From Elusimicrobiota bacterium (GTDB lineage Bacteria > Elusimicrobiota > Elusimicrobia > UBA1565 > UBA9628): a stretch of 64,000 nt of DNA. The first letter of the stretch is position 1, and each line of letters begins with the position of its first letter. Positions 36,539 through 44,437 of the stretch are shown piece by piece. Below the pieces are notes generated by a model. It was not told where the DNA came from. It was given only the letters and a program-made list of their open reading frames with translations, and did no database searches. A program made the translations under genes and the position numbers. The stretch is taken from positions 24,243 through 88,242 of the forward strand of contig JACQAZ010000011.1 in NCBI GenBank assembly GCA_016194705.1. Direction: 5' to 3'.

Positions 36539-37513
36539 GTGCTTTCCATCGAGACGCGGGCGCTCACCAAGAACTTCTCGGTCCCTGAGAAGGACCCCGG
36601 CCTCTGGGGCTCGGTCAAGTCGCTCTTCAACCGCCGCTGGCGCCAGGTCCGCGCCGTCGATTCCGTCTCGATCAAGATCGAGGAAGGCGAGCTCGTGGGG
36701 TTTCTGGGCGCCAATGGAGCGGGCAAGACGACGACCCTCAAGATGCTCTCGGGCCTGCTGACCCCGACCTCCGGAGAAGCCGTCGTTCTCGGCCACGTGC
36801 CCTGGAAGCGCAAGTCGGCGTTCCAGCGCCGGTTCTCTTTGGTCATGGGGCAGCGCACTCAGCTCTGGTGGGAGATCCCGGCGTTAGAGACCTTTCGGCT
36901 CAACCAGGTCATCTACGGCCTCTCGGATGCCGATTACAAGAAGAACCTCGGCGAACTCGTCGACCTTCTCGAGCTTCAGGACTGCCTCTCGGTCCCGGTC
37001 AAGAAGCTCTCGCTGGGCCAGCGCATGCGCGCGGAACTCGCCGCCGCCCTCCTTCACAAGCCGGCCTTGCTGCTGCTCGACGAGCCGACCCTGGGCCTCG
37101 ACGTCGTCATGCAGCAGAAGGTCCGCGCCTTCATCAAGGAATACAACAAGCGCAACAAGGCCACGATCCTGCTGACGAGCCACAACATGGACGACGTCGT
37201 CGAGCTCTGCCCCCGGGTTATCGTCATCGAGCTCGGGCGGCTGCTCTACGACGGGCCCTTGGCCCAGCTGGTGAGCCGCTACGCCGATCATAAGATCATC
37301 CGCGCGGTGTTCGACCGCGAGGTCAAGGCCGCCGACCTCGCGCATCTGGGCACCGTCGTCGAGGACGGAGGCCTCAAGGCCGTCCTGCAGGTCCCGCGGG
37401 GGCAGGTCTCGGCGCGGGCGGCCAAGCTGCTCCAGGGCTTTCCCGTGGTCGACCTCACGATCGACGAGGTCCCCATCGACGACATCGTGCGCCGGATCTT
37501 CACCCACAAGTGA
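36539..37513 (+). CDS. ABC-2-type exporter ATP-binding protein
   Basis: 324-residue ATPase for the two permeases that follow. It starts with GTG. Motifs: Walker A GANGAGKTTTLKML, Q-loop region VMGQRTQLWWEIPALETF, signature KLSLGQRMRAELA, Walker B LLLLDEPTLGLD and H-loop LLTSHNMDDVVELC. The GQRTQLWWEIPA stretch and the long C-terminus are typical of the group paired with DUF990-like permeases. It overlaps the next gene by GTGA. Confidence 0.92.
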   Translation: MLSIETRALTKNFSVPEKDPGLWGSVKSLFNRRWRQVRAVDSVSIKIEEGELVGFLGANGAGKTTTLKMLSGLLTPTSGEAVVLGHVPWKRKSAFQRRFSLVMGQRTQLWWEIPALETFRLNQVIYGLSDADYKKNLGELVDLLELQDCLSVPVKKLSLGQRMRAELAAALLHKPALLLLDEPTLGLDVVMQQKVRAFIKEYNKRNKATILLTSHNMDDVVELCPRVIVIELGRLLYDGPLAQLVSRYADHKIIRAVFDREVKAADLAHLGTVVEDGGLKAVLQVPRGQVSARAAKLLQGFPVVDLTIDEVPIDDIVRRIFTHK

Positions 37514-38307
37514 TTCGCAAGTACTGGACCGCGTATGCGATCTCGCTGCAGGAGACGCTCCAGCGCCGCTCCTCGCTTCTGATGGACCGCGTGGGCGGCG
37601 TCGCGATCATCGTGAGCCTCTATTACTTCTGGAAGGCCCTGCTGGGGACCAAGCCCTCGTTCCTGGGCTATTCGGGAGAGCAGATGCTCAGCTACGTGCT
37701 GGTCATGAACATCCTGCGCTCTTTCGTGTTCACGGGACGCGGCTGGCAGCTCGTCGGAGAGATCTCCTCGGGGCGCATCTCGTCCTACCTCGTGCGTCCC
37801 ATCAGCTACCACGGGTACACATTGGCGCTCGACCTCGCGCAGAAGACCGTTCACCTGGCCGCGGCCTTCCTCGAGGTCGGCGTACTCATCGCCGCCATCG
37901 GCGCCCGCGTGTACCTGCCTCATTCACTCTCGACCTGGCTGCTCTTCTCGGTCTCGGTTGCCGTGTCGTCCTTGCTGTTCTTCTTCATGGAGTTCATGGT
38001 CAGCTCGCTGGCCTTCTGGACCTCCGAATCCGGCGGCCCGCTGTTCTGCTTCGAGCTCGGACTGCAGTTCGCAGCCGGCACCTTCTTCCCGCTGGACGTC
38101 CTGCCGCATTCCCTGCAAAAGGCCCTGGCGATGACGCCGTTCCCCTACATGGTCTTCTTTCCGATCAACATCTATCTTGAGCGCATGGCTCCCGCCGAAG
38201 CGGTCAAGATTCTCGGCATCCAGGCCGTCTGGCTTGCCTTCTTCGTCTGGGCCGCGACGGCCGTTTGGAAGCTCGGCCTCTCGAACTACTCCGCGGAGGG
38301 CGGATGA
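37510..38307 (+). CDS. ABC-2-type permease subunit 1
   Basis: 265-residue inner-membrane permease with about six spans (GGVAIIVSLYYFWKALLG, MLSYVLVMNILRSFVF, HLAAAFLEVGVLIAAIGARV, WLLFSVSVAVSSLLFFFMEF). The segment GRISSYLVRPISYHGYTLAL matches the LxxPI motif of ABC-2 permeases related to DUF990. The GTG start overlaps the ATPase stop, and its own stop overlaps the next ATG. Likely cargo is a polysaccharide or lipid, but this is not shown. Confidence 0.85.
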   Translation: MIRKYWTAYAISLQETLQRRSSLLMDRVGGVAIIVSLYYFWKALLGTKPSFLGYSGEQMLSYVLVMNILRSFVFTGRGWQLVGEISSGRISSYLVRPISYHGYTLALDLAQKTVHLAAAFLEVGVLIAAIGARVYLPHSLSTWLLFSVSVAVSSLLFFFMEFMVSSLAFWTSESGGPLFCFELGLQFAAGTFFPLDVLPHSLQKALAMTPFPYMVFFPINIYLERMAPAEAVKILGIQAVWLAFFVWAATAVWKLGLSNYSAEGG

Positions 38308-39092
38308 TCCGTAGGTACTGGCGCATCTGGATTCAAATGGCGCAGATGAGCCTGCAGGCCCAGCTCGCCTACCCCTTGGGCTCGTTCGGCTTCCTCATCG
38401 GCAAGCTCATGCGCCTGTTTTTTTTCTTCGCCTTCGTGATCGCGATCTTCCGGCACACCGACACCATGGCCGGCTATTCGCTGCTCGACATGGCCGTCTT
38501 CTTCCTGACCTTCAATCTCGTCGACATGACGGCGCAGATCTTCTTCCGGGGCATCTACGGCGCGCGCCGCGCGGTCTCCGACGGCGATTTCGACTTCTAC
38601 CTGATCCAGCCCTGCTCGCCCCTGTTCCGGATGGCCTTCACGACCGTGGACTTCCTCGACGTCGCCACGATCCTTCCGGTGCTGCTGATGATCGGCATCG
38701 TCTTCGCGCGGCTTCCCGCGGGTCTGGGCTTGGGGCGCTACGCCCTCTACACCTTACTGACCTTTAACGGCATCGGCATCGCGATGGCCATCCACATCTT
38801 CGTGGCCGGCCTGGCCGTGCGCACGCAGGAGCTCGAGAACACGATCTGGATCTACCGCGACATCATGTTCATGGGCAAGTTCCCGGTCGACATCTACGGC
38901 GGCGCCGCGCGCTGGGTCCTGACCTTGGTGATCCCGATCGCCGTCATGGTGACCTTCCCGGCCAAGGCCCTGCTCGGAATTTTAAGCCCCGCCTGGACCG
39001 TCTACGCCTTGGCCCTCTGCGCCGTTTTCCTTGCGGCGAGCCTCGGCTTTTGGCTAGACTCAGTCAAGCGATACACCTCCTCATCGAGCTAG
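38304..39092 (+). CDS. ABC-2-type permease subunit 2
   Basis: 262-residue second permease, related to the first. ATG 38304 was chosen for its ATGA overlap with the upstream stop and its match to the sister N-terminus (MIRRYWRIWIQMAQMSLQAQ against MIRKYWTAYAISLQETLQRR). It shows six spans and the matching DGDFDFYLIQPCSPLFRMAF motif. With 36539 and 37510 it completes an ATPase plus heterodimeric permease. Confidence 0.87.
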   Translation: MIRRYWRIWIQMAQMSLQAQLAYPLGSFGFLIGKLMRLFFFFAFVIAIFRHTDTMAGYSLLDMAVFFLTFNLVDMTAQIFFRGIYGARRAVSDGDFDFYLIQPCSPLFRMAFTTVDFLDVATILPVLLMIGIVFARLPAGLGLGRYALYTLLTFNGIGIAMAIHIFVAGLAVRTQELENTIWIYRDIMFMGKFPVDIYGGAARWVLTLVIPIAVMVTFPAKALLGILSPAWTVYALALCAVFLAASLGFWLDSVKRYTSSSS

Positions 39093-39111
39093 GACGAGAG
39101 GCCCAAGACAC

Positions 39112-39501
39112 TTGGTTAGACCGGTCCGCTACCACGCGCGCTTCGTCTGCGACATCCCCGTCGACATCCATTCCCCGGCGCTGCGCTCGCGCAAGCCTCT
39201 CGGACAAGGCCACATCGTCAACATCAGCATGGGCGGCGTCGGCGTCATGACCACCCTCAAAATCGAAAGAAGCGTGCCCTACGAGTTCCGGTTCGAATAC
39301 GCCGACCAGAAGCTGCGCCTGACCGGGCGGCTGGCCTGGGAGAAGCCCCAAAATCCCAAGACCCCCGAGGTCCGCGGCTACGGGATCAGCTGCACGCTCA
39401 GCGTCAGGCAGGAGCAGGCGATGAAGATCGTCGTGGACCGCCTGCGCACGGAGCAATGGCCGACCGCCGACGACCGCATGAGGAATTACTGGAGCATATG
39501 A
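39112..39501 (+). CDS. PilZ-domain cyclic-di-GMP receptor
   Basis: 129-residue single PilZ domain. The c-di-GMP-binding motifs are RYHARF-type (RxxxR-like, VRYHARF) and NISMGGVGVMT, the D/NxSxxG motif, in the right order and spacing. The TTG start at 39112 gives a natural N-terminus just before the first motif, with GAGAGG about ten bases upstream. It follows the exporter by 19 bases and overlaps the GH113 gene (ATGA). The neighbourhood suggests c-di-GMP control of export or sugar-polymer processing. Confidence 0.82.
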   Translation: MVRPVRYHARFVCDIPVDIHSPALRSRKPLGQGHIVNISMGGVGVMTTLKIERSVPYEFRFEYADQKLRLTGRLAWEKPQNPKTPEVRGYGISCTLSVRQEQAMKIVVDRLRTEQWPTADDRMRNYWSI

Positions 39502-40577
39502 GGGCGCTCCGGCTTGCGGCGGCGCTCCTGCTCATGCCGCTGTGCGCGGCGGCTCGGGACAGGCTCAACGGCTTCAACATACCCTGCTGGTCGGCGGACT
39601 GCTACTCCTCGCCCGGGGCGCGAGAGAGCCTTTCCCGAATGGCCAAGACCGGCGCGGGCTGGGTCGCGCTGACGCCGACCTGGTATCAGAAGACGACCTC
39701 GGATTCCGCGCCGGCGGCCGCCCCCGGAACGCCCAGCGACGAATCGATCCGGACCGCGGTCCGCGCCGCCAAGGCCGCGGGCCTGTGCGTCGCGGTCAAG
39801 CCGCACGTCGATGTCGAGAACGGGCAGTTCCGCGCCTTCATCCACCCCGACGATCCCAAGGCCTGGTTTGCGGCCTACGGGGACATGGCCGCTCATTACG
39901 CGCGGCTGGCCGCCGAGGAGCGCGCCGACATGTTCGTCGTCGGCACCGAGCTGTTCCGCATGGACGGCCTCATGCACCGGCGCGACTGGGAAAGGGTCAT
40001 CGCGCGAGTGCGGGCGGTCTATCCGGGGCCGCTGACCTACGCGGCCAATTGGTACGACTTCTCGCGGGTCTCGTTCTGGGACAAGCTCGACTTCATCGGC
40101 ATCGACGGGTATTTCCCGATCCTCAACGGCCACCACAAATGGGCCATGAAGCTCGAGTGGCTCGCCTACAAGCCGCTGATCGCGGCCGCCGCGGCCGTCC
40201 ACGGACGGCCCGTGCTCTTCACCGAGTTCGGCCTTTCGTCTCAGAAGGGCGCGCAGCGAAAGCCCTGGGAATGGAAGGACTTCGGCCCCGTCGACCTCGA
40301 GGTGCAGAAGAATTACTTTCAGTCTTTTCTCGAGGTCTTCGGACAAGAGTCCTGGTTCGCCGGAATCTGGCAATGGGGCTGGGAGATCAATCCCGACGCG
40401 GGGGGTCCCTCCGACAAGTCGATGACCGTCCAGGGAAAGCCCGCGTTGGATGTTCTCAAGAAATACTTCGCTCGCGCGAAGGCCTCGCCGCCCCCGCGCG
40501 GCTTGAGCGCCAAGCAGAAAAGCGCGCTCGACTCGGCCGTCGGCCGTGCGCTGCTGCCCCTGAAGTCCTTCCCTTAG
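39498..40577 (+). CDS. GH113-family endo-beta-mannanase-like enzyme
   Basis: 359-residue secreted TIM-barrel hydrolase. The signal peptide is MRALRLAAALLLMPLCAAA. The N-terminus NGFNIPCWSADCYSSPGARE and the motifs LCVAVKPHVDVENGQF, MFVVGTELFRMDG (acid/base Glu) and GRPVLFTEFGLSSQKGA (nucleophile Glu), then WFAGIWQWGWEINPDAGGPS, match the GH113 mannanase layout. The likely substrate is a beta-mannan-type glycan, possibly one made or exported by the neighbours. ATG 39498 overlaps the PilZ stop. Its stop overlaps convergent 40574. Confidence 0.8.
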   Translation: MRALRLAAALLLMPLCAAARDRLNGFNIPCWSADCYSSPGARESLSRMAKTGAGWVALTPTWYQKTTSDSAPAAAPGTPSDESIRTAVRAAKAAGLCVAVKPHVDVENGQFRAFIHPDDPKAWFAAYGDMAAHYARLAAEERADMFVVGTELFRMDGLMHRRDWERVIARVRAVYPGPLTYAANWYDFSRVSFWDKLDFIGIDGYFPILNGHHKWAMKLEWLAYKPLIAAAAAVHGRPVLFTEFGLSSQKGAQRKPWEWKDFGPVDLEVQKNYFQSFLEVFGQESWFAGIWQWGWEINPDAGGPSDKSMTVQGKPALDVLKKYFARAKASPPPRGLSAKQKSALDSAVGRALLPLKSFP

Positions 40578-41626
40578 ATTTTAATCGACACGCCCCGGCG
40601 CTTGAGCAGCACGAAGACGCCGGTCCACAAGGCGGCGTAGGAGAACGCGAAGGCCGCCGACGCGAAGGCTGGCGCGAGCCAGGTCTCGAAGAGCCGCGCG
40701 CACAGCCACAGCCGCGGCTGCTCACCGTGAAAGCGCGTGTAGACCATGGCCTTGAGCACCAGGATCGGCAGGACGTAAGCCGCGATCGCGTTGACGCCGA
40801 GCGCCTCGAACGGACGCCCCCACGCCTTCCAGCCTCGAATGTCGGCGAGCCAGTAGAGGTCGGCCAGCAGGAAGGCCGCGAGCCCCCCGGTCCACAAGGC
40901 GTACGAGCTCGTCCAGAGGGCTTTGTTGATTGGAAACCACAGGCCCCAAAGCCAACCGAGCGCCGCGCAGAAGACGCCGATCCCGGCCAGCACCGCGGCC
41001 TTCTCCTCGGGGTCCCGCGGGACCCGCAAGCCCCGGCCGCAAATGAGCCCCATGAGCGTCGTGGCGACGGCGGGCAAGGTGCTCAGAATCCCTTCGGGGT
41101 CGTAAGGTCCCGAGCGGTAGGTGTGGGAGCCGAGCAAAAGGCGGTCGAGCTTGGCGGCGAGATTCCCCTCGACCGTCAGGTCCCCGCCTGACCTCATGAG
41201 GAGCCAGTAGCCGAACAATATGAACACGGTCAAAGAGACCTCTGCTCTGGGATTGAGGAACGCCTCTAGCGCGGAGCAGGCGAGGTAGCAGAGCGCGATG
41301 CGCTGCAGGACCCCGAGCAGGCGCAGCGACCCGAGCTGGTAGTGCGGGATCGCGCTCAAGAAGAGGCCGAGCGCGAAAAGGATCGCGGCCCGCTTGAGGG
41401 CCCGCGCCGGAGTCTTCGGAGAGGAGAACGCCATGGCCGCTCCCATGATGAAAAGGAAGAACGGGAAGACGAGGTCGGCCGGCGTGCAGCCGTTCCACGG
41501 CGCGTGATCGAGCCAGGCGTACCCCGAGTTATTGCCGGGAGTGTTGACGACGATCATCCCCGCGACGGTCAGCCCGCGGAAAATTTCCAGCGACAACAGC
41601 CTCTGAGCCTGCGGTTTCGCCGCCAT
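40574..41626 (-). CDS. HGSNAT-like membrane acyltransferase (COG4299)
   Basis: 350-residue membrane protein related to heparan-alpha-glucosaminide N-acetyltransferase. It begins MAAKPQAQRLLSLEIFRGLT, followed by MIVVNTPGNNSGYAWLDHAP and WNGCTPADLVFPFFLFIMGA, the family hallmark, and about ten hydrophobic spans. Family members transfer acetyl groups to amino sugars across a membrane. Next to namZ and nagZ it may modify released amino sugars. ATG 41626 lies six bases after a TATATT box. It is divergent from namZ across a region with two palindromic operators. Confidence 0.85.
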   Translation of the reverse strand: MAAKPQAQRLLSLEIFRGLTVAGMIVVNTPGNNSGYAWLDHAPWNGCTPADLVFPFFLFIMGAAMAFSSPKTPARALKRAAILFALGLFLSAIPHYQLGSLRLLGVLQRIALCYLACSALEAFLNPRAEVSLTVFILFGYWLLMRSGGDLTVEGNLAAKLDRLLLGSHTYRSGPYDPEGILSTLPAVATTLMGLICGRGLRVPRDPEEKAAVLAGIGVFCAALGWLWGLWFPINKALWTSSYALWTGGLAAFLLADLYWLADIRGWKAWGRPFEALGVNAIAAYVLPILVLKAMVYTRFHGEQPRLWLCARLFETWLAPAFASAAFAFSYAALWTGVFVLLKRRGVSIKI

Positions 41627-41632
41627 CGCCGT

Positions 41633-41638
41633 AATATA
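41633..41638 (-). promoter_or_regulatory. -10 box of the HGSNAT-like gene (leaderless type)
   Basis: Minus strand TATATT, six bases before the ATG. No good -35; operator 1 begins 28 bases upstream of this box. Confidence 0.45.
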
Positions 41639-41666
41639 CAAGATCGGAGTATTCCCTTGCCCTGGA

Positions 41667-41684
41667 ACTGTTGCCGGCAACAGT
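41667..41684. promoter_or_regulatory. Palindromic operator 1
   Basis: Perfect 18-bp palindrome ACTGTTGCCGGCAACAGT with a central CCGG. It shares the half-site pattern ACTnTnnCC with operator 2, whose centre is 49 bases away. Confidence 0.65.
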
Positions 41685-41714
41685 CTTAATCCCCGGCACC
41701 GAGGGATTGAAGCG

Positions 41715-41734
41715 AACTCTGTCCGGACACAGTT
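41715..41734. promoter_or_regulatory. Palindromic operator 2
   Basis: AACTCTGTCCGGACACAGTT, a 20-bp palindrome with one mismatched pair and a central CCGG. It covers the expected -35 position of the namZ promoter (41726-41731), so a bound regulator would block transcription. Confidence 0.65.
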
Positions 41735-41748
41735 GCCTAGGAAAAGTC

Positions 41749-41754
41749 TATAAT
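41749..41754 (+). promoter_or_regulatory. -10 box of namZ
   Basis: Perfect TATAAT, eight bases before the namZ ATG; the -35 position lies within operator 2. Confidence 0.55.
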
Positions 41755-41762
41755 CATCGCGC

Positions 41763-43001
41763 ATGCGCTCCGCCATCACCCTCATCGGTCTGACGATCCT
41801 TATGGACGCCTGCGGCCACGCGCCCGCGACGCGCCGGTCGTCGGCGCAGGTGCTCACCGGCATCGACGTCCTCGAGGGAGACGGCTTCCGGGAGCTCCAA
41901 GGCAAGCGCGTGGGGCTGATCACCAACGCGACGGGCCGCGATCGCCTGGGCCGCTCGAGCGCCGCCGTTCTCGCCGCGGCTCCCGGCGTCACCTTGGTCT
42001 CGATCTTCACGCCCGAGCACGGCATCTCGCCCATGAGCGAGGCGGCCCAGATCAGCTCAACGACGATCACTCTCGCCGGCCGCGAGATCCCCATCCACAG
42101 CCTCTTCGGAGGCGGCCTCATGTCGATGCGCCTTCAGCTCATCGACGCGGAGCGCCTCGACGCCTTGGTCTACGACATCCAGGACGTCGGCGCGCGCTTC
42201 TACACGTACCTGGCCACCATGGCGATGGCCCTCGAGGAGGCGGCCAAGGCGAACGTCGAGTTCATCGTGCTCGACCGCCCCGATCCCATTACGGGGACCA
42301 TTTTGGAGGGTCCGGTCCTCGACGACCTCGGCCTGCGCAAGCTCTATCCGACGGCCTATTTCGCCGTGCCGATCCGCTACGGCATGACCATCGGCGAGAT
42401 CGCGCAGCTGCACAACGCCGAAGTCAAGCACTCCAAGCTCGGGATCATCAAGCTAAAGAACTGGCGCCGCGAGCTCTGGTATGATGAGACGGGTCTTCCC
42501 TGGACCCCCCCTTCGCCCAACATGCCCGACCTCGACGCGGCGGCCATGTACCCCGGCATCGCTTTGTTCGAGCCGACCAACCTATCCGTCGGACGCGGCA
42601 CGCCGCTGCCCTTCCGCTGGGTCGGGGCGCCGTGGATCGAGCCCCAGGCGGTGCTCGCGCGCTTGGAGCCCGCTCTGCTCGAAGGCGTCGAGTTCTCCGC
42701 GCAGGATTACACTCCGACGAAAAGCAATTTCGCGGGCCTCCTGTGCCACGGCGTGCGCATGACGATCACCGACCGCGAGCGCGTGCGTCCCACAAGAATC
42801 TTCCTCAAGCTCAACGAGATCATTCGCTCGCTCTACCCCGAAGAGCTCAAGGTCGAGTGGCCGGGCTTGAAGAGCATGGTGGGCACCATCGAGTATCAGC
42901 TCCTGCTCGAGCGCGGCGCCGGCCCGCAGAAGCTCTCGGACCTCTTCGACCTCGGCCCGGAAAGCTTCGCCAAGACCCGCGAGCCGTACCTGCTCTACTG
43001 A
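41763..43001 (+). CDS. namZ: DUF1343 exo-beta-N-acetylmuramidase (NamZ-like)
   Basis: 412-residue DUF1343 protein. Family members cleave terminal MurNAc from peptidoglycan fragments. Motifs are LQGKRVGLITNATGRD, VSIFTPEHGISPMSE, DALVYDIQDVGARFYTYLAT, EFIVLDRPDPITGTI, AMYPGIALFEPTNLSVGRGT and the C-terminal ERGAGPQKLSDLFDLG. The N-terminus ITLIGLTILMDAC looks like a signal peptide with a poor lipobox, so export is likely and lipidation uncertain. Neighbouring nagZ, symporter and acetyltransferase fit wall-sugar salvage. Confidence 0.88.
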   Translation: MRSAITLIGLTILMDACGHAPATRRSSAQVLTGIDVLEGDGFRELQGKRVGLITNATGRDRLGRSSAAVLAAAPGVTLVSIFTPEHGISPMSEAAQISSTTITLAGREIPIHSLFGGGLMSMRLQLIDAERLDALVYDIQDVGARFYTYLATMAMALEEAAKANVEFIVLDRPDPITGTILEGPVLDDLGLRKLYPTAYFAVPIRYGMTIGEIAQLHNAEVKHSKLGIIKLKNWRRELWYDETGLPWTPPSPNMPDLDAAAMYPGIALFEPTNLSVGRGTPLPFRWVGAPWIEPQAVLARLEPALLEGVEFSAQDYTPTKSNFAGLLCHGVRMTITDRERVRPTRIFLKLNEIIRSLYPEELKVEWPGLKSMVGTIEYQLLLERGAGPQKLSDLFDLGPESFAKTREPYLLY

Positions 43002-44437
43002 TCGGCGTCGAGGACCGGCGCGAGCTCTCGCGCGAGCGCCACGGTCAGCAGCGCGCCGAAGACGGCCAGCCAAGCCGGGTCGAGCGCGAGCCGTCCCGCC
43101 TCGATGAGGGCAAGCGCCACGGCGCCGGCGCCCGTCGCCGCGGCGGCGGCCACCGCGTTGGCCCGGTCGGCCCACCGCCTCGAGAAAAGCCCAAAGAGAA
43201 ACAGCCCCAGCAGCGGCCCCATGAGCATCGCGCCCAATTTAAGGAGGAAGGCGAGCCAGGGCTCGGAGGAGGACCACAGCAGCGCCAGCGCGCACAAGGC
43301 CGCGGCGAAGAACCAGACGCAGGCGCGGCCCACCTCCAGGTAATGCGCCTCTCTCTGCCGCGGCGCGATCCAAGGACGGTAAAAGTCCTCCACGAAGACG
43401 CCCGACAGCGAGCAGAGAGGGAGATGAGCGGCCGCCATGACGAGCGCCGCCGCGGCCAGGCCGCGGGCAGGCGCGGGCAGGCTCGTAAGGCAGAAATGCG
43501 CGTAGGCGAGAGCCGGCGAGGCGGGCGGCGATAGGACCGGACTCAGGCGATAGTAGGCGAAGAGTCCCGTGCCCACCGCCATGTACGCCGCCGCCGTGAA
43601 CAGGCTGGCCGCGATCGCCCAGCCCATGGCCCTGCGGCTCTTCTTGAGATCGGCGGCGGCCAGGGCGAATTGCGCGAGCTCCTGGTCCGCTCCGAAAGTC
43701 GCCAGCGCGGCAAAGTAAGCGGGGGCCAGCGACACTGCGGTGCCGGGCGCGCCAAGGCCGAGCCGTCCCCCGCCTTTGGCCGCCTGCAGCGCCGCGCCCA
43801 GACCGCCCGGCAGGTGTCGGGACAAGACAGCGAGCACCAGCAGCGGCGCCGCCATGATCACGGTCGCCTGCACGGTCGCCGCCCCGCTGACCGCCCAGAG
43901 CCCCGCGCGGCTCGTGTAGGCCGCGCAAGCCAGGGCCGCCGCCAAGACGACGAGCCAGGGCTGCAAGCCCAGAAGCGCCGCGATCACCCCCGCAGCGGCG
44001 GCGAGCCTGGCTCCGCCCGCCAAGAGCCGCATGCCGAGGAAGAGCCCCGCCGCGGCGCGTCGCGTCGCCGGTCCGAACCGGCGGTCGAGATAGCCGTACA
44101 CCGTCGGCCCCGAGTCGGGATAGACGATGGGCAGCTCGAGCCAGAGGACGCACACGCGCGCGCAGGCCGCCGCCGCGAAGAGCCGCAGGCCGCTCCAGTC
44201 CCCCGCGAAAGTCGAGGCCGTCAGGCTGAGAAGGGCCAGCGTCGAGACCTCCGCGGCCAACAGCGAGAGGCAGGCGCGCGGCCAGGGCAGGCGGCGTCCG
44301 GCCCCGAAGAAATCCGCGCCGTTCCGGATGCGCGGGCCGGGGCGCCAAGCGGCCCCGAGCATGCCCGCGCAGAGCGCGGCGAGGACCAAAGCGTCGGACC
44401 AGGTCAGCGCGCTGCCGCCCGGGAAAAGCCGGCTCAT
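42995..44437 (-). CDS. Sodium:solute symporter family transporter
   Basis: 480-residue membrane protein with about 13 hydrophobic spans. ATG 44437 (MSRLFPGGSALTWSDALVLA) overlaps the nagZ stop. The SSS-family pattern is seen in NGADFFGAGRRLPWPRACLS, SLLAAEVSTLALLSLTAST and TFGADQELAQFALAAADLKK. In this context it probably imports MurNAc, GlcNAc or related sugars, which is inference. It converges with namZ and overlaps its end by seven bases. Confidence 0.85.
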   Translation of the reverse strand: MSRLFPGGSALTWSDALVLAALCAGMLGAAWRPGPRIRNGADFFGAGRRLPWPRACLSLLAAEVSTLALLSLTASTFAGDWSGLRLFAAAACARVCVLWLELPIVYPDSGPTVYGYLDRRFGPATRRAAAGLFLGMRLLAGGARLAAAAGVIAALLGLQPWLVVLAAALACAAYTSRAGLWAVSGAATVQATVIMAAPLLVLAVLSRHLPGGLGAALQAAKGGGRLGLGAPGTAVSLAPAYFAALATFGADQELAQFALAAADLKKSRRAMGWAIAASLFTAAAYMAVGTGLFAYYRLSPVLSPPASPALAYAHFCLTSLPAPARGLAAAALVMAAAHLPLCSLSGVFVEDFYRPWIAPRQREAHYLEVGRACVWFFAAALCALALLWSSSEPWLAFLLKLGAMLMGPLLGLFLFGLFSRRWADRANAVAAAAATGAGAVALALIEAGRLALDPAWLAVFGALLTVALARELAPVLDADQ

